DNA of 64,000 nucleotides from Plecoglossus altivelis (taxonomy: Eukaryota > Chordata > Actinopteri > Osmeriformes > Plecoglossidae). The notes beneath the pieces were generated by a model, which worked only from the letters and a program-made list of their open reading frames with translations, was not told where the DNA came from and did no database searches. The position numbers and the translations under genes are program-made. This document shows, one piece after another, positions 1 to 13,175 of the stretch; positions within the stretch are counted from its first letter, which is position 1, and the number at the start of each line of letters is the position of its first letter. The stretch is from positions 14,447,955-14,511,954 of the forward strand of contig BROE01000016.1 in NCBI GenBank assembly GCA_036571765.1, given 5' to 3'.

Positions 1-3000
1 TACACTGTCTACATTAAAGAAACGGGAGAAAAGGTTTATTTTTTATTTTTACTAAAACCTCTTGTCAGACTCAACACATTTGTATAGGTAGTGGCGTGAA
101 TTCACAGTGTGGATTTGATTTTGGTGTGTGCTTGCTTACGTGTGTGCGTGTGTGAGCGATTGCGCCTATTTACACCAATATCCACGCGTATTGACACAAC
201 GTTGGCCCAATACAAACGATAAAGTGTATGTGTTTTGACGCGCAACGTGCTCGCCCGACTTGACCACATCAGCAGGCGGCTTGGCAGAAGAGCTGGCACT
301 CGTAGCCCAGGCCTGGTTAGCGTTAGAAAGCTTCAGCCTAGCTGATGGCAGGCTGCAGGGTCAGACCATCAGGGCCGCACTGATAAGAACCCAGTCTGAT
401 CCTTGTGGAACTCTCCCTGCCAGACAGCCAGCTCGGAGCGCGTACCCGATCAAGTACGTGCCACGCTGCTAGACAGACGACAAACCCCTCCCCTGCTCTA
501 ATACAGTGGAACAGTGAGAGCGCCCTGGTGTGTAGCGTGTAAAGCCTGCCTTTTAAATCCCTCTTCTCAAGAAACCAAGGGGTGAAATGTGTCTTTTTGA
601 GGTGGGAAATGGTGGTATTTCAAGGTTTGTAGTTTCAGAAACGATGATGACGACGGTTGGCAGGAAAGGTGAGAAACACGCAGCAGGGGAGGTTAATACT
701 ATAGCATGCTAATTTCCATTTGAAAAGGCCCGGCGTTGCACTCCAACGTTTATTTGATAAAGCGCAGTGAGGCAGAGAGAAGAGTTCATCTATGGTGGAG
801 ATTGCGAGTCTGTGAATGAGGACACATCGCTGGAAAGATGATGGGATTTAAAACAGGGATGGTGAAATAGAAAGAATCTTCCGACTTTGACTCTTCCCTC
901 ACATGGCCTCCTCCGAGTGTTCGATTACCTGCGTGCGCATGCAGGTTTAACCCCCGCAAATACTGTATGTGTGTGTAGGTGTGTGTTTGTACATGCAAGT
1001 GTACACAATTTAAAAGTCATACTTACCTGGCACATTGTATTATTGCCCATTACCTCCATCATCAGTCAAATGTTTTCTGATTCAAATTCCACACAGTCAG
1101 CGAGTCAAGCATTGTATTCAATACCCTACCACTCTCAAACAGGTGTAATATTGGAGTTAAAAAGGTCAGTGTGTTGCCACGTCCAATCAACCGACCAGTG
1201 TTACATAAATTCAGACAAAACAAGGAGTAGGCTGAGTTGTTTTTGAGATTAGCAGTGTATTAGCATAGGATTTGGTCACGTTAGACCACATTTGACAATT
1301 CCAGAGTAATCCAAGCATTGTTCCAACAGTCTGTTTACAGCGCATTGAAGTTCTCATGGTGTGGACAAACAACAGCAGCACGATTGTTCCACTACATGGA
1401 TGTTATACAATGCTTGCATCGCTGACAAACTATTACAGGAAACAATATGATGTTCAGATGTCGACAAACATTTTTAGAACCGTTTTTCTGCACTGGTCGA
1501 AGCTACCGTACACAGACAGAGAGTAGGCTACAGTATTTCCAGAATAAACCGGTTTGTGATTGTTTCAGACGTCAACTCAGCAGATTCCCTCTCAGCTTTG
1601 GATCTTGTCACTACAAATGGTGAAATATGAGACAGGAGAGGAGTCTAGATATCCTAGCCTGACGCTCTACACAAGAGCGGTTCAGTGTGTGTGCGTGTCT
1701 GCGTGTCTGCGTATGCGTGCGCGTATGTGTGTGTTCTGGCCTTTACTCACACACTGCTCCTGGTAATGTAAAAAAAAAATAGTCCAGTTGTGATATGAAT
1801 AACAGACTCATTTCTATCCATGGCAGTGCAGAACCTTATTTCGGTGGTACCCCTAAAAAAAAAAAAAATTAAAAATGATATAGTGGATTTTTTCAGTTCA
1901 TTTTATTTTTTTAATCTTTTCTTTTTTCAATAAAGATGAGTCTTCAGTGTTGCCAGTGTCTGTTTTCTCTTTGCTCATGTGCATAAATCAATACGCCCAG
2001 CTCAGGGACTAGATGCCCGTTTCTGGTAGCCATGACAACCAGATGGTATTCCAAAGCAAAATTAGGAGTAGCCAAAACCTAGTGATTATCCACAGGTGTT
2101 AAACATTAATCTCTATACATTTTTAATTCTATAGGTTTTTCTAATGGCCGGCAGAAAATAAGTTTAGCAAAAACAGAACATGGACTGGATGAATACTTAA
2201 GGAGGTGTAGATCTCTGGAGTTTCAGCTGCCAGTTCTCTGTCTCAGTCTCACGACAGAAGTGTTGCCAATCGATTAAGTTGATTAAAAACAGAAGAAGGC
2301 ACAATCCACAGAGATGCTCAGATGACAACTGACTCAAATCAAGTGGGTCTTTTTCTCAGTAACCATCAATAAAATGAAGTGTTTGGTTAATATTTAAACA
2401 AAGGATATGAAATTTCACCACATCAGACCTCTTCCTAATCCACTGACCCGTGAGGGTGGAATAGAGCGACTGACCGACAGGTCTGCGGTCCGTCGACAGG
2501 CCTGCTCTTTGTAGACAGCGCTAAACTAATCCCTCCTGTTCGATTGAATCATAGAGAGAGAAGTGGTGAAGCCTACAGCAGAGGAAACAGAGCATGAAAG
2601 CTATTGTAATTGTTGTCCCAATTGTGTAATGCCATCAAGTGTATTAATAGTCAGGCTGTTATGAAAGACCAATCATCCCATTTGTTTTGTTTTACACGGG
2701 GCTGTTGTGAACTACACAGGACTCTGACAGCAAACTCAACATTTAGCAAAAGTTCTGTTACTTCTATTTGTTTCCGAAGCCATGTGGATCCTATATTCCT
2801 ATATCTTGTTTGCAGCCGACCTTTTCTCAGTGCAGGCCATTGAAAACCAAACAACACCTGTTAACTGAGCAGCATCTGTTAACTAAAGGGCAGACACAGA
2901 TTAGCACCAGCAGAAGCTGCAATCAAAACACCACAAGCAGGTCTTTCATACCATAGAATCACCCGGTTTTTAATAGTGGTAACTTTTTGGCAGTCTCCAA

Positions 3001-6000
3001 AGAAAACAACGTCTATTTGCAAATTGAAACTCTAAAGTGATACATTTATCTCCTAAAATCTAATACGCATTACCGCGTGCGACCCAAAACAAACATTAAT
3101 CTTTTCAAATAATCGCAATAGGCAATCTCCCACTCTCACATGAAGAATCAAAATATTTATGACCAAAGCCTAAGAAAGGACGCATCCCTGCAAATGATGT
3201 CATTACTCCTGAGCGATAGCTCCCACAACCGTTGTTAGCTGTAGAAAAACAAGTCAGCGCGTTCAATAGCCCGTAACGCCAGATCAAAATCAATAATAAT
3301 ATTCTTGCACCAGTGCTTCTAATGGCTGGAAAAGCCCATCAGCTGATACGAAGGCCCCTCGGAGCTGGTTTGTTTGCTGCAGTTAAGAGCATCACTTCAT
3401 CAATGCTCCTGAGGGCTTCCTGTCCTCCTCCAGCTTAGCAGACAGAGCCGTCTGCAGGTGAGGGTTCTGGCCTGCTGTGAGGCCAGGATGAGTCAGGTCT
3501 GGGCGGAAGCTGCTGATGTTGACTCAAACCACCTCTTCCAAACCATCTGGTTTCAGTCACATCAGTTACCTCTGTCACCTATAGGTATGCCTACCTCCAA
3601 CACCTAGATGATAGTGTGTACCCACACACGCTCAGTGAGCATCCTGAATACAGCTCCGGGGTCTTCCATCTGTTTAATGGTATACCATGCTGACACAGTC
3701 ACTGGTGTAGCAAGGCTGCTTGCAGGTGCATCATCCCTCCCTCCTACCCCCTTCCTTCCCTCCCTCCCTGGTTCCCTTCTGTGTGTTCATGTACTTACCC
3801 ATTCTGTTTCAACATGCATCTGCCTCTACAAGTAACACCTGCATGTTCTGTAGAGAACCGAGTGACACCCACAATCACACACCTTATGTCCTCTCTCTTT
3901 CCCCTCCACCCTTTATGCATGGCTTCCAGCACCATTTGGAGGCCCAGCGATGTCCCTGGCCCCCACAGACACCCCTGCCTTTCCTGTTCCTCCCACCCCA
4001 GGACTGCCTCCTCTCTCTGGGGAAGCCAGGACGCGGCAGAGGCTGCGGAGCCAGACGCCTGGGCCTCCCTCTTGACATAAGCCTGTGATATTCTCAGGTT
4101 TGATGGGCGGATCAAGGTGGGAAGCGAGCGTTAAGTTTGGAGCCTAGCGCCCCCTCTCCGCTCCTTTTCTCCTCTCTCCTCCTTTCCCCCCATCCATCCC
4201 CTTCCCTCGCTCCATCCTCCCATCCGTTCTACCTCCACTCATCTTCCACTTTCAGTGCTCACTGCACCAGAGTAATGAGGTCAACATCCTCTGGGATACG
4301 AGAGAGAGAGAGAGGCTGGGGGGGAAAGGGAGAGAGAGAGAGAATACAAATACGAAGCAAGGAGTGACAGAGGAAGAAGAGAGGGGGAGAGAGATGGAAA
4401 GCAGAGGTAGACTTCCCATCAAAGCTGCTCTCATGCCCTCTGCAGCTGTGAAGCTCCGCCCAGCTTGTCATAGTTCCAGCTGGATTGGGGTGTCTTGCTG
4501 TGTCTAGAGGATACATGAACCAGCAGAGGCTAGAGGACCATGATTGGTGCTTAACTCCTAGTGACAGCCAGGAAGTAGGTTTGGATTGTTTCCAACCCCA
4601 GTCCATCCTCACCCAGACTCTTCCCCTTGCAAGAAATTCAGGGGCCTGAAATCGTGGAAGATATGTGTCTTGACAGGGAGACTAAGGCACAGCCAATCAA
4701 CATATAGGGTGTTCCCTGTGGTAAACTGTCTCTGGGGGATTCAGTGAAGTGTTAGTGGCAGCATGAAGACAATGATGATAGTGTGTCTACACAGCCATGG
4801 TTCATCTGCACCAAACTCCTCTCCCTTTGGCATCAGTCCCTTTCGCCTGACATCCATTTCCTTCCATCACTATCTCTTGTTTCATCCCAGTTCTTCCAAC
4901 TGCTCTTCTCCTTCCCAATTATCTCTTCATTACTAATGCTGCCTTTCTTTTTCGGCAGCTATTCTTCTCTCCTACATTAGCATCATCCCTTCATTGCCGT
5001 CATACCCACCCATTCTACCCCCTCGCTCTTCCAGGACTCGACAGATGCTTGACAGTCACATTGGCCCCCTCCTCTGGGTGCCAACAGATTACCAACATGC
5101 ACTCTTCAACTGTCTGCTGTGTCTTTTCCCCAGATACCTCCCTCTCCATTTCCATTCCTCTTTCTGGGATAATCCCTTCATCAAACTGCATTATTTCATC
5201 TACCCTTTCCGTCTATCCTCTTATTCCTCCTTCTTCTTCTTCTAGGTTTGACACGCTTTCCTGAGGGAGGGTCAGATTAACGACAAGGGGACTCCATGCT
5301 GCCATTATTTCCCCACCCTCTCTTTCATCGTACCCCTCTCTGTTCGCCCCCTTTCCCTCCTCACCCCCCTTCCCTACTCTCCCCTCCCCAGCATTCAACT
5401 CTACCCAGCCTCCTACTCTCCTCTTCCTCTAGGGAACAGGGGAATAGCAGGCTAGATTATAAAATCATGTTAAACAGCATGTTATTAAAGAGAGACAGAA
5501 GACGTGTACTCTGCGGTCTGGGAAGAGGTTCTCAAAGAAACAACAGCAACATGGCAACATTACAAGAGAACAACCATGGTATAATGAACTGTAAACACTG
5601 GTCAGAGAATACAGTGAAGCAGAGGCACGTTCTTGAGCCTGTTGGGAATGATAAGGCTCCCCGTGCAACAAGAAGGGCAAGAACTGAGAAGTCGAATGAG
5701 AAAGTTGCGTGAATGGAAAACCCTTTATGGGGTCACGGCGAATCACCTGCTCTGAGTAAAGCACTAAAACACTTAAAGCAAGAAGTATAGCTCTTTAAAC
5801 AATGATAACCTCTCCATCTGAATCAATACCACTTTCCTTCAAGACTGTATGTAGTCGGTGTGGTGGAGGTTTCTGTGCCTGGTTAAAGTCCTTCCTCTCC
5901 TGCTGAGGTCGATCCATACGGGTGGTCAGAGCAGCTTGGCTACCGGTGCTGTTGGTTGACTCGTCACCAAGTCCCTGCCTCATCCAGCCACGCTAGAAAC

Positions 6001-6140
6001 TAAAGCTCTGCATCGGCCTTGCAGTCAATACTTGTCAATGAGTTCCTGTGTATGCATTAGGAGGGCAACAGGCCCATACTGCAACAATGCTTCTATCCCA
6101 CTTTTGAAACGAACAGAGGATTTTGAAAGGGAAGTCGATC
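1..6140. other. Non-coding, no recognised gene
   Basis: Mostly unique sequence. Notable are A-rich runs at 1770-1780 and 1855-1870, pyrimidine-rich tracts at 3735-3780 and 4148-4258, GA-rich DNA at 4298-4400, and C/T-rich DNA at 5290-5440. One minus-strand open segment at 5795-5983 looks coding and is listed separately. Confidence 0.6.
5795..5983 (-). CDS. Unidentified exon-like ORF, possible C-terminal exon
   Basis: I do not recognise this. On the minus strand a frame runs to a TAA at 5797-5795 and ends KESGIDSDGEVIIV. Its composition (mixed polar residues, Gly-Asp-Glu-Ser, Pro-Pro-Pro-His, no repeats) is more protein-like than neighbouring frames. The last residues, E-V-I-I-V, could act as a PDZ-domain ligand, which suggests the C-terminus of a membrane or scaffold protein. 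A CAG at 5977-5975 could be an acceptor, but its pyrimidine tract is poor; a Met occurs at 5983. It may equally be a chance open frame. Confidence 0.2.
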   Translation of the reverse strand: MRQGLGDESTNSTGSQAALTTRMDRPQQERKDFNQAQKPPPHRLHTVLKESGIDSDGEVIIV

Positions 6141-6245
6141 AGAATCAGAGTCAGATTTATTCGATAGGTACGTTTTTCACAGACAAGAAAATAACAATGG
6201 CAGGAAGGTTCCTACAATAAAACAGGAGTTTAAAATATAGAACAT
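6141..6245 (+). repeat. Dispersed AGAATCAGA/TTTATT-type repeat copy
   Basis: AGAATCAGAGTCAGATTTAT followed by TCGATAGGTACGTTTTTCAC and 'agacaagaaa' matches the head of the repeat in intron 2 of SH2D4B (60931), with about the same spacing between the head and a CACA/CAAG element. It is a more diverged copy and the 3' end is unclear. Confidence 0.55.
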
Positions 6246-6832
6246 AAATACAATGGCAGTCCCTGTGGTGAGTTATATTCGTTGTTATAAATGAATATTG
6301 CATCCAACCAAGACGTGGGATCCAGAACAGTGTCAGACCTGCCTTGGAGTAGATGATTGTGTATAAAAGGTGCCATGACAGGCTCATCTTGTTTCTTTTT
6401 ATTTTTAATAATACCTCTCAGCTGAAATGCCAGATCGCAATAAAGCAATATCACAACAATGCTTTTTTGAGTCATCTTTGAGCAGTTACAGAACATCCAG
6501 ACTGAAAGTCCAGATCGCAACGCAGGAGGGGAAAGCCTCCGAATCTTCAGCCCTGATCTTCCAGCGATCACTGTTCGTTGACATAAAGAGCTAAGAGATG
6601 TGAGATGAGTTCTGGCAGGGGTCTGTGGCCCCTCACATACCCTTCCACGGCCTCTCTCTCACTGGCTTCAGCGAGCGAGATAGTGATGAACTTGAGGACA
6701 GGAGCAAAGGATCATGTTAATGCCCATACCACATGTTTATGATTCGTTTGGACAGAATAGCAGTGAAGAGTGAATATAGATGGATGGGTTGTGTGTTCAT
6801 GCTTGTCCGAATACATTCATGCTGGTCTGTGT
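6246..6832. other. Non-coding, nothing recognised
   Basis: Unique sequence between the dispersed repeat and the 18-bp minisatellite. No exon-like frame, RNA gene or regulatory site stands out. Confidence 0.6.
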
Positions 6833-7050
6833 GCATGCGAACGTGTATGTGCATGCGGGTGTGTGTGTGTGCATGCGGACGCGTGTGCGCATTCGAGTGT
6901 GTTTGTGCATACGGGTGTGTGTGTGCATGCGGATGTGTGTCTGCATGCGGTTGTGTGTCTGCATACGGGTGTGTGTGTGCATGCGGGTGTGTGTGTGCAT
7001 GCGGATGTGTGTTTGCATGCGAGTGTGTGTCTGCATGCGGACGTGCGTGT
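6833..7050 (+). repeat. 18-bp GCATGCGG/GTGTGT minisatellite, 12 copies
   Basis: GCATGCGG-like cores start at 6833, 6851, 6871, 6889, 6907, 6925, 6943, 6961, 6979, 6997, 7015 and 7033: an 18-bp register with one 20-bp step. The unit is GCATGCGGATGTGTGTGT with small variants (GCATACGG, GCATTCGA). Because 18 is divisible by three, the array is open in most frames on both strands and yields spurious Cys/Val/His/Met-rich proteins. Confidence 0.95.
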
Positions 7051-10000
7051 GCTTTCCGTGCTGCCTTTCAAGGACACTGTTGATTTTGCCTCTGTTAGCA
7101 TGTTGTCCTGCTCCATCATTATCCAGTCACAACAACACACTAGAATCTGAAGTGCTGGAAACGATTTCGACAGAGCAGCAAAGCTAACCTGTCCTCTGGC
7201 ATAAACATGCCCTGGTGTCACACTGTGAACTGAAGCTGGTTGGAAATGTGACAGTGACCACATCCTGTAGTAGTTCAGACACACTGATTACTCAACAGCA
7301 GTCTTCAAAGCCGCATCAGACGTCGAAAGGGTGAAAAAGAGGACCCGTTCAAAAGCTGATGGCTGCAGTTGTCTTAAGAGAGACTTCAGGACCATTGATG
7401 CATGCTGGTTTGCCTTATCGTTTTGAATAGAGATATTTCAGGAAGTCATCTCTCCACATGCAGCCCTCGAGGCTAAATCATTCTTCTATTAAATCTGCTG
7501 ATAACAGCCGTTCAGCGACCTCGCACTCTGGGAGCAGCGGAACTCAATCAAGCAGGAGGGTTCTGTTTTCTTTTGAAGCCGCCATTCTCACTGGAAGTTT
7601 GTGCCTTTAAGTTTCAACAATGAGGACAAGCAACAGGCTCCTACTGAGACTCAATTACAAGCAGTTTCTGAGAGTGTGTGTGGGTGTATGTGTGTGATTG
7701 AGAGAGTGCGTGCATGTGTGTTTGTGTGTGTGTATGTAAGAATGAGTGTGTGTGTGTGTGTGCTTGCGTGCATTTCAAAGGAGGTTATTTCAGGTAAAAT
7801 CTAGATGAGACCAGGGGGTGGCCATTATTACAATTTTCTTGTTATCGATTCATCCCTGTGCGAGACAATGAGAGGTTGTTCCTGAAGGGAAAGGGCGAGA
7901 TGAGTGATATATTTAATATTCCTACAAAAAGCTGATTTGCATCAGGTTGTTTCAGCTTTTTTCCCCCTCATTTGATCTATCCATCTGTGAGTTAGATTTA
8001 GGGTTGTGCCAGCATAGCCGTTGATAGGTGGAGCTCCCCAAAGACCACTAGTGCTGTTTACTTATTAGTATTGCTCAGTCATGACTAAAATAATACGTCT
8101 TTAGATATTATAGTTTTCCTGTTGGACAAGGTTCAGTGAAGAAAGATGGAACGGTTTTGGACTGACTTTCCTGAGTGTTATGTAACAGTTAGAACAAAGA
8201 AAAGCAATCCTCTTCCTTTTTTCTCTCTGTCTCCAGTTTCTCGTTCTCACTCACTCTTTCCCTGAGAACTTGAACAAGAAAGAGCAATCTAGCGATCAAA
8301 TCAACGTTCTGTTCCATCTGTTCCATCGCGTCCTTCCATTTGATCGGCATCGTGATGTCAGATAGGACAGTTTTTGGCACGGGGGCAGTTTTTGATATAA
8401 CAGAGCCCCACACTGCCAGCCACCACTCAGGAGGGACGTAGACAGAGACGATTAGAAGCAGACTAACAGAACAATGTAGCGTAAGACACTAGAGTTAACT
8501 TTGATTTAGGACGGCCAGAGAGACATCTGATTTGATGTATGTGATCCACTCAGGTCAGATCCGACTGTAGATTAATGATTCTACTGGTGAGTGAGGAAAT
8601 GCAAGCAGTTGACGTTAGACCAACCAATGGATTCAACCAGAATCTTCAGGCATGAAACAATGTATTTTGACAGTGTGCCTGTTTGGGTACATGCTGGCTG
8701 TCTGTTTTCATCTGTTTACCTCCGATAATGCTGAAGGATTTATTGGGGAAATTACAGCCCAAGAGGAATGCCACCTCATAAAGAAAGAGCAGATGTTTGA
8801 GATTGTTTTAACAGCGCAGCATCTAGACGACACTTCAATGCAATTCACCTCATTTGCCAAACTTTGTCTCACCAGACATTTCGACATTTCAAAGCAGTCG
8901 ATGAGACTGTTGACTAAAGTAAAATCGTCCTTTTGTGGAAGTGTGCCTGGGCTCCGAGGGAATGTTTTGGCAGACACAATAGCAATAACAGACAGTCCTC
9001 ATCTTGGTGAAGTTGCGAAGGAACAGTGAAATATGTCAATAGTGAGGACACCAGGGAGCAGAGCAATTGAAGGCATCCTTCAGAAGACACAAACACAAGC
9101 AGAAACCAGAGATGAAGAAAAGAACCTATTCAACTCATCAATGCCTCTCTAAATACATTTGCTGCACTTCAGTCAAGTTGCTTCAGAAGTATCACAAAGT
9201 GATTTTTCATTTGTTCTCTGGTGGTAATGCACCGCTGTATGCGACAAAGTAAATGCTTAAAATCCAGTAATTTTCCAAACCCAGGGTAAGACATACACAT
9301 TCTTTTAGAAGTGCTGGATGACACATGACATCACGTAACCCCCCCCCCCTCTCTCTCTCTCTCTCTCCTTGGACAATGTTGTGACCCCCATGGTCCTTAT
9401 TGGACATAACTAACTCATGTCCCAATCCCATTCAAGACATTCAGAGAATATTATAGTTTCAAGGTTACAGCTCCCAAGGAAGGTTTGATCTAAGAAATGT
9501 GATTGTCAGACTGATTTGAAACGGAATCCCTTTTGAGTTTATGCAGTTCTTCTCGGGTCCCAAGTCTAATTATTTTAGCACTATGTACATTTCCCTTAAC
9601 GTTTACAATAATTGAGAAAGCACGCAAAAAAAGTCCAGCTGCGAGAGAGGAAGTTTCATAATTTAAGTCAACCATTTGACCCCACAGGGGTAGAGGTTGG
9701 GAAAATCACTTTGTAATCAGTAAAAAAAAAATCTCTCTAGGGTTCTGTAGTTAATAAACCGTATACTCAAAATGGACGTCTGTGGGCGTCACAAGTGGAT
9801 AAATCAAGCATGCCGTCATGTATGTAAAATACCATCGGTTCACAGCGTCTCTGTGATGCAAATCAGAGGTTTGATTCATACTCCACCATGCAGTATATAA
9901 ATATCATTCTAGCATAGTGGCAGTAAATCCACTGGAATGTCGATGCTTCCTGCACAGTGTAGTGAACTGTGTGGTCTGCTGTCTCAGTACAGGTTCAAAG

Positions 10001-12084
10001 TTATAACTGATGGCTCAAATATCAGCACATCTAGATTTTTTTTTCTCATGTGCAAATTACCATCTTTTCCCCTCTTTAAATCGGAGAAGGTGGACGTATT
10101 TTACGTCCAGTTATATTATTGAGTGAAGCATGCTTTGGATGTTACCTAAACACATTTACAAACATATCCAAGAACATTACTTTGGGTCTTTGCGCAATTT
10201 ATCTTTCGATATGTCTTCTTCCACTGCATCGACATGAAGACATGAGAAACGTCTCTTTTCAGTCTTACATGCATCTTATGAGACGAGGAAGAGAGGGCCC
10301 AGGGCGTCTGGGTTCAGTTGAGGTGGATCGGTGCTTTTCCGAAATGTATTGATCTTTTGAGGCTGAGGAGCACAAACACAGAATGATGATCCCGCAAACC
10401 TGCGTGACCGGGTTGCCTCAGAGATTCACCTGCAGCAGCAGTCAGACTGAGCATCATTATAAAGCCTTGTTATTTTCACAGTATTTCACGGTTTTATTAA
10501 TCTACAAAATCGGCTAAATTGCATTTTAATCATTCCAATAGAATTGGTTTGCAATTGGAAGATTGTGCGTGTATGTGTGCGCGTGTTTATTGAGCGAGAG
10601 AGCAATCAAGACAGAGAATGAGAAAGAGAGAGGAAAGGATATGAGAGCGCGAGATAGTTGGACAGCTGCAGTTTGGCATTCGTGCGTCATTCTGCACAAA
10701 CCCCCAAAGTTACCGCAAGCTCTGTCCCTCTCCGAGCAAATATTTGTAAAAACTCCAGGGCAAAGTCTCCTAGACCATGTGAACATTAGAGGAGCCGACA
10801 TAAGCGGCGCTCCGATTAGCCCCCACATGCTCGAGTGAGTTAAAAATAACGAGGATTAAGAATAGATGAAAAGGGCAGCTTTTCCAGCCCAGCCCTTTGA
10901 TGAATACTGATCTCAAGCTTCGCACAGACTTTGCCTTGTTGAACACAAGTCTTATTAGAACGCACCTTGTTTGTGCAAAGGGCTTTTTTTTAATTGTGAA
11001 CAATGGTTACTTGTTTATGGCAAGGCTAACTCTAGCTGATGTGATAGGTGATAATGAGGAAGAGAAGGAAAGCCAAGGAAAATGGTCTGGTTATGCATCG
11101 TCTAGCTAACCTAATGAACTTCAGTCTTTGGTGCTGCACAACATGGGTATCTTTTATGGGGTGAATGAAACAAAGTCTTTGCCCAGAGTTAGACACAATA
11201 GGTCTAATATGTCTGAGCGCTAGTGTGTCTAACTCTCTTATTAGACAAAGAAGCACACACATGTTATCATTCTTTTGAAAAAGCAAACAAGTTTGAGCAT
11301 TGGCTGAAACTGCACAAACAGCAGAATTTATGAAGCATTCATATTTCATACCCAAAGCTAGGTGGAGTGCTACTCTTAAGTGCAGTCTTTATTTATTAGA
11401 TTCTAAGCAGTCCAAGTACTTTTAAACATGCACTGTGGGGAAGAAGCTTCAGGGAGTCTCCGAATCTCACTCCATCGCACTCAAGTCTTGATATGGCCAA
11501 ACACAAGTTCAAGTACTTTGATTCCACAAGGCATGATTGTGCCTTAAACTGCTTATGGGGTAAATATTCACTTCATTTGCAGGGCATTGCAGACATGATT
11601 AGAGAGCCAAATGACTGGCTGTCTGGCAAGAGGATGAGGCATGTTTTCACAGAGTCACAACAACATCGCATAAGTCTCAGCTTGTCACTGTGTACCTTGC
11701 TTTTACTGCAGGCACAGCTGTTGATGTTGACAAATGCCTTGGATTTCTTACCTCCTAAAATCTATTACCCGGCACTAAAGCCTTTCCCCGTTCGCTGTCC
11801 ACCAACACTCGCGCCAACAAAACGCCGTCTGTTTCCTGTCCTCTTCAAGGGGAATGTTGGGACTGTTTCAACGCTGAGTCGCTCACCTGGCCTGAAACGG
11901 GTTGCAATTTTCGTGTTTTGCTGTGTTGATTTGTGTCGCGTCATTCCGCCTTGAATTGTTGCCTCCGCTTTACGGAGGTTCAGGTGAACATGCAGCGTTC
12001 TCTCTGGATAACAAGCTATGATACCTCTCCTCACTAAAGCCCTCAAAAGAGGACACTCGTCATTCCAAGAGAACACTCTTGTGG
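7051..12084. other. Non-coding, no recognised gene
   Basis: Unique DNA with GT-rich patches (7675-7770, 10566-10582), a C-run followed by (CT)n at 9340-9367 and an A-run near 9721. Two features stand out: an exon-like segment on the minus strand at 8255-8412 and a 125-codon plus-strand frame (8652-9029) with a hydrophobic start that I cannot relate to any family. Confidence 0.6.
8255..8412 (-). CDS. Unidentified exon-like segment with strong splice donor
   Basis: I do not recognise the product. The minus strand is open from 8412 with a CTGGCAG acceptor preceded by a pyrimidine-leaning stretch, and meets a perfect donor GTGAGT at 8254-8249. The frame between is 52 codons plus two leading bases and reads WGSVISKTAPVPKTVLSDIT, then MPIKWKDAMEQMEQNVDLIA, then RLLFLVQVLRER. 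The second half is amphipathic and helix-like. The frame stays open for 22 more codons past the donor, ending EEDCFSLF. It could be an exon of an unannotated minus-strand gene, a pseudogene fragment, or chance. Confidence 0.22.
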
Positions 12085-12332
12085 ACAAAGTACAAATACT
12101 TCATTGTCGTACTTAAGTTTATTTTCTGGTATCAGTACTTTACTACAATCTTTTACGGAAAAAAACCCAGGCATTATTAATTACTACCTTTTAAGCATAT
12201 GTCAGACTCAGAGTCCATACTGCTTAACCTCACTGAAAAAAGTCAGTCCTTCAACTTTCAGAGACTACCTTTTTCAATGTATGTGTACTTCTACAGTGAA
12301 GGAAGTGTGTACTTCAGCCATCTCTGGGCATA
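12085..12332 (+). mobile_element. Decayed non-autonomous DNA element (AAGTACAAATACTTC type)
   Basis: Starts AAAGTACAAATACTTCATTG, then GTACTTAAGTTTATTTTCTG and GTATCAGTACTTTACTAC, and ends in a GTACTTCTACAGTGAAGGAA/GTGTGTACTTCAGCCATCTC motif. Both ends match a short interspersed element very common in fish and other vertebrates (AAGTACTTTACT repeats at one end, AAGGATCTGAGTACTTC-TTCCACCTCTG-like at the other). The interior is diverged and no transposase is present. The chance open frame across it is not a gene. Confidence 0.55.
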
Positions 12333-12939
12333 TCAGCAGTATTCCCAGGGAAGGAAGTGGCTCCTCAGGTAACTGGAGAAGGATGGAGTACTCTGACCCA
12401 GACACTGCGCTGATGTGTTCTCAAACTGATATCGAGTCGATCCAACCCTACGCAAACTCACTTCAGCCGTAGTTTTTTTCAGTGAAAGCATTCACTTTGA
12501 CTTTTGATTGCATGGTGTTTTCACCTCAACAAAATACACTGTATCATTCCGCTTTTCTGTTCCCCTTTTCCTTTTCACACAGGTTTCCTAGAGAAACGCG
12601 TGTCTCCAATAAATGTGATGTGGGGTCTTAGTGGGACGGGAGATCTCAGAGAATGGCTCAGCGGTTAGGCTGCTGGGTTCATCTTTGAAAAACGTTTGGA
12701 AATAGAAGAGAAAACGTAAAGGTCTCTCACTAGTCTCCTTCTACCATTTAGCAGTTCTGATCAGACACTCCCTGCTATTGCTTCCTGCTGCCTGCTCAGG
12801 GTGCTTTAATGTCAGCTTTGGGTATGTGTCTCCCGCTACCCCACGCCAGCCTGCTGTTGATGAGGAGTGACACTGTCAGCTGTTAGCTGTCACAGCAGCT
12901 AATAGACATGCTCACACAGGAGCTGCGGCAGTCCTCGGT

Positions 12940-13175
12940 GACGCACATGCACACGTGCACGCGCACGCACACGCGTCAGGCACGCACGCATGCTCACCCA
13001 AGCATCATGCACGCCAACACACTTGTACGCACACGTACACTCACACACGCACACACATGCCTGCACATGCACACTCACAACCTCTAACGTACAGACACAC
13101 AAACCCTCACATACAGTACTCACACCAACTTGCACATGCACACGCACATGCACACTCGATGTACACATGCACGCA
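12940..13175. repeat. Cryptic (AC)n / GCACACGC simple repeat
   Basis: About 235 bp of alternating purine-pyrimidine DNA built from CACACGCACATGCAC-like pieces, with ACTCACAC interruptions. It creates His/Thr-rich pseudo-proteins on the plus strand and is prone to Z-DNA. Confidence 0.85.

Noticed and set aside
6733..7284. Cys/Val/His-rich frames of 79-155 codons on both strands
   Set aside because: Artefact of the 18-bp minisatellite, whose period is a multiple of three.
8652..9029. 125-codon plus-strand frame with a signal-peptide-like start
   Set aside because: No family resemblance, no promoter or splice context, and an opposite-strand frame is open over the same bases.
12640..12690. tRNA-like GGCTCAGCGGTTAGGCTGCTGGGTTC
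   Set aside because: Only an A-box-like half; no foldable cloverleaf and no B box at the right distance.
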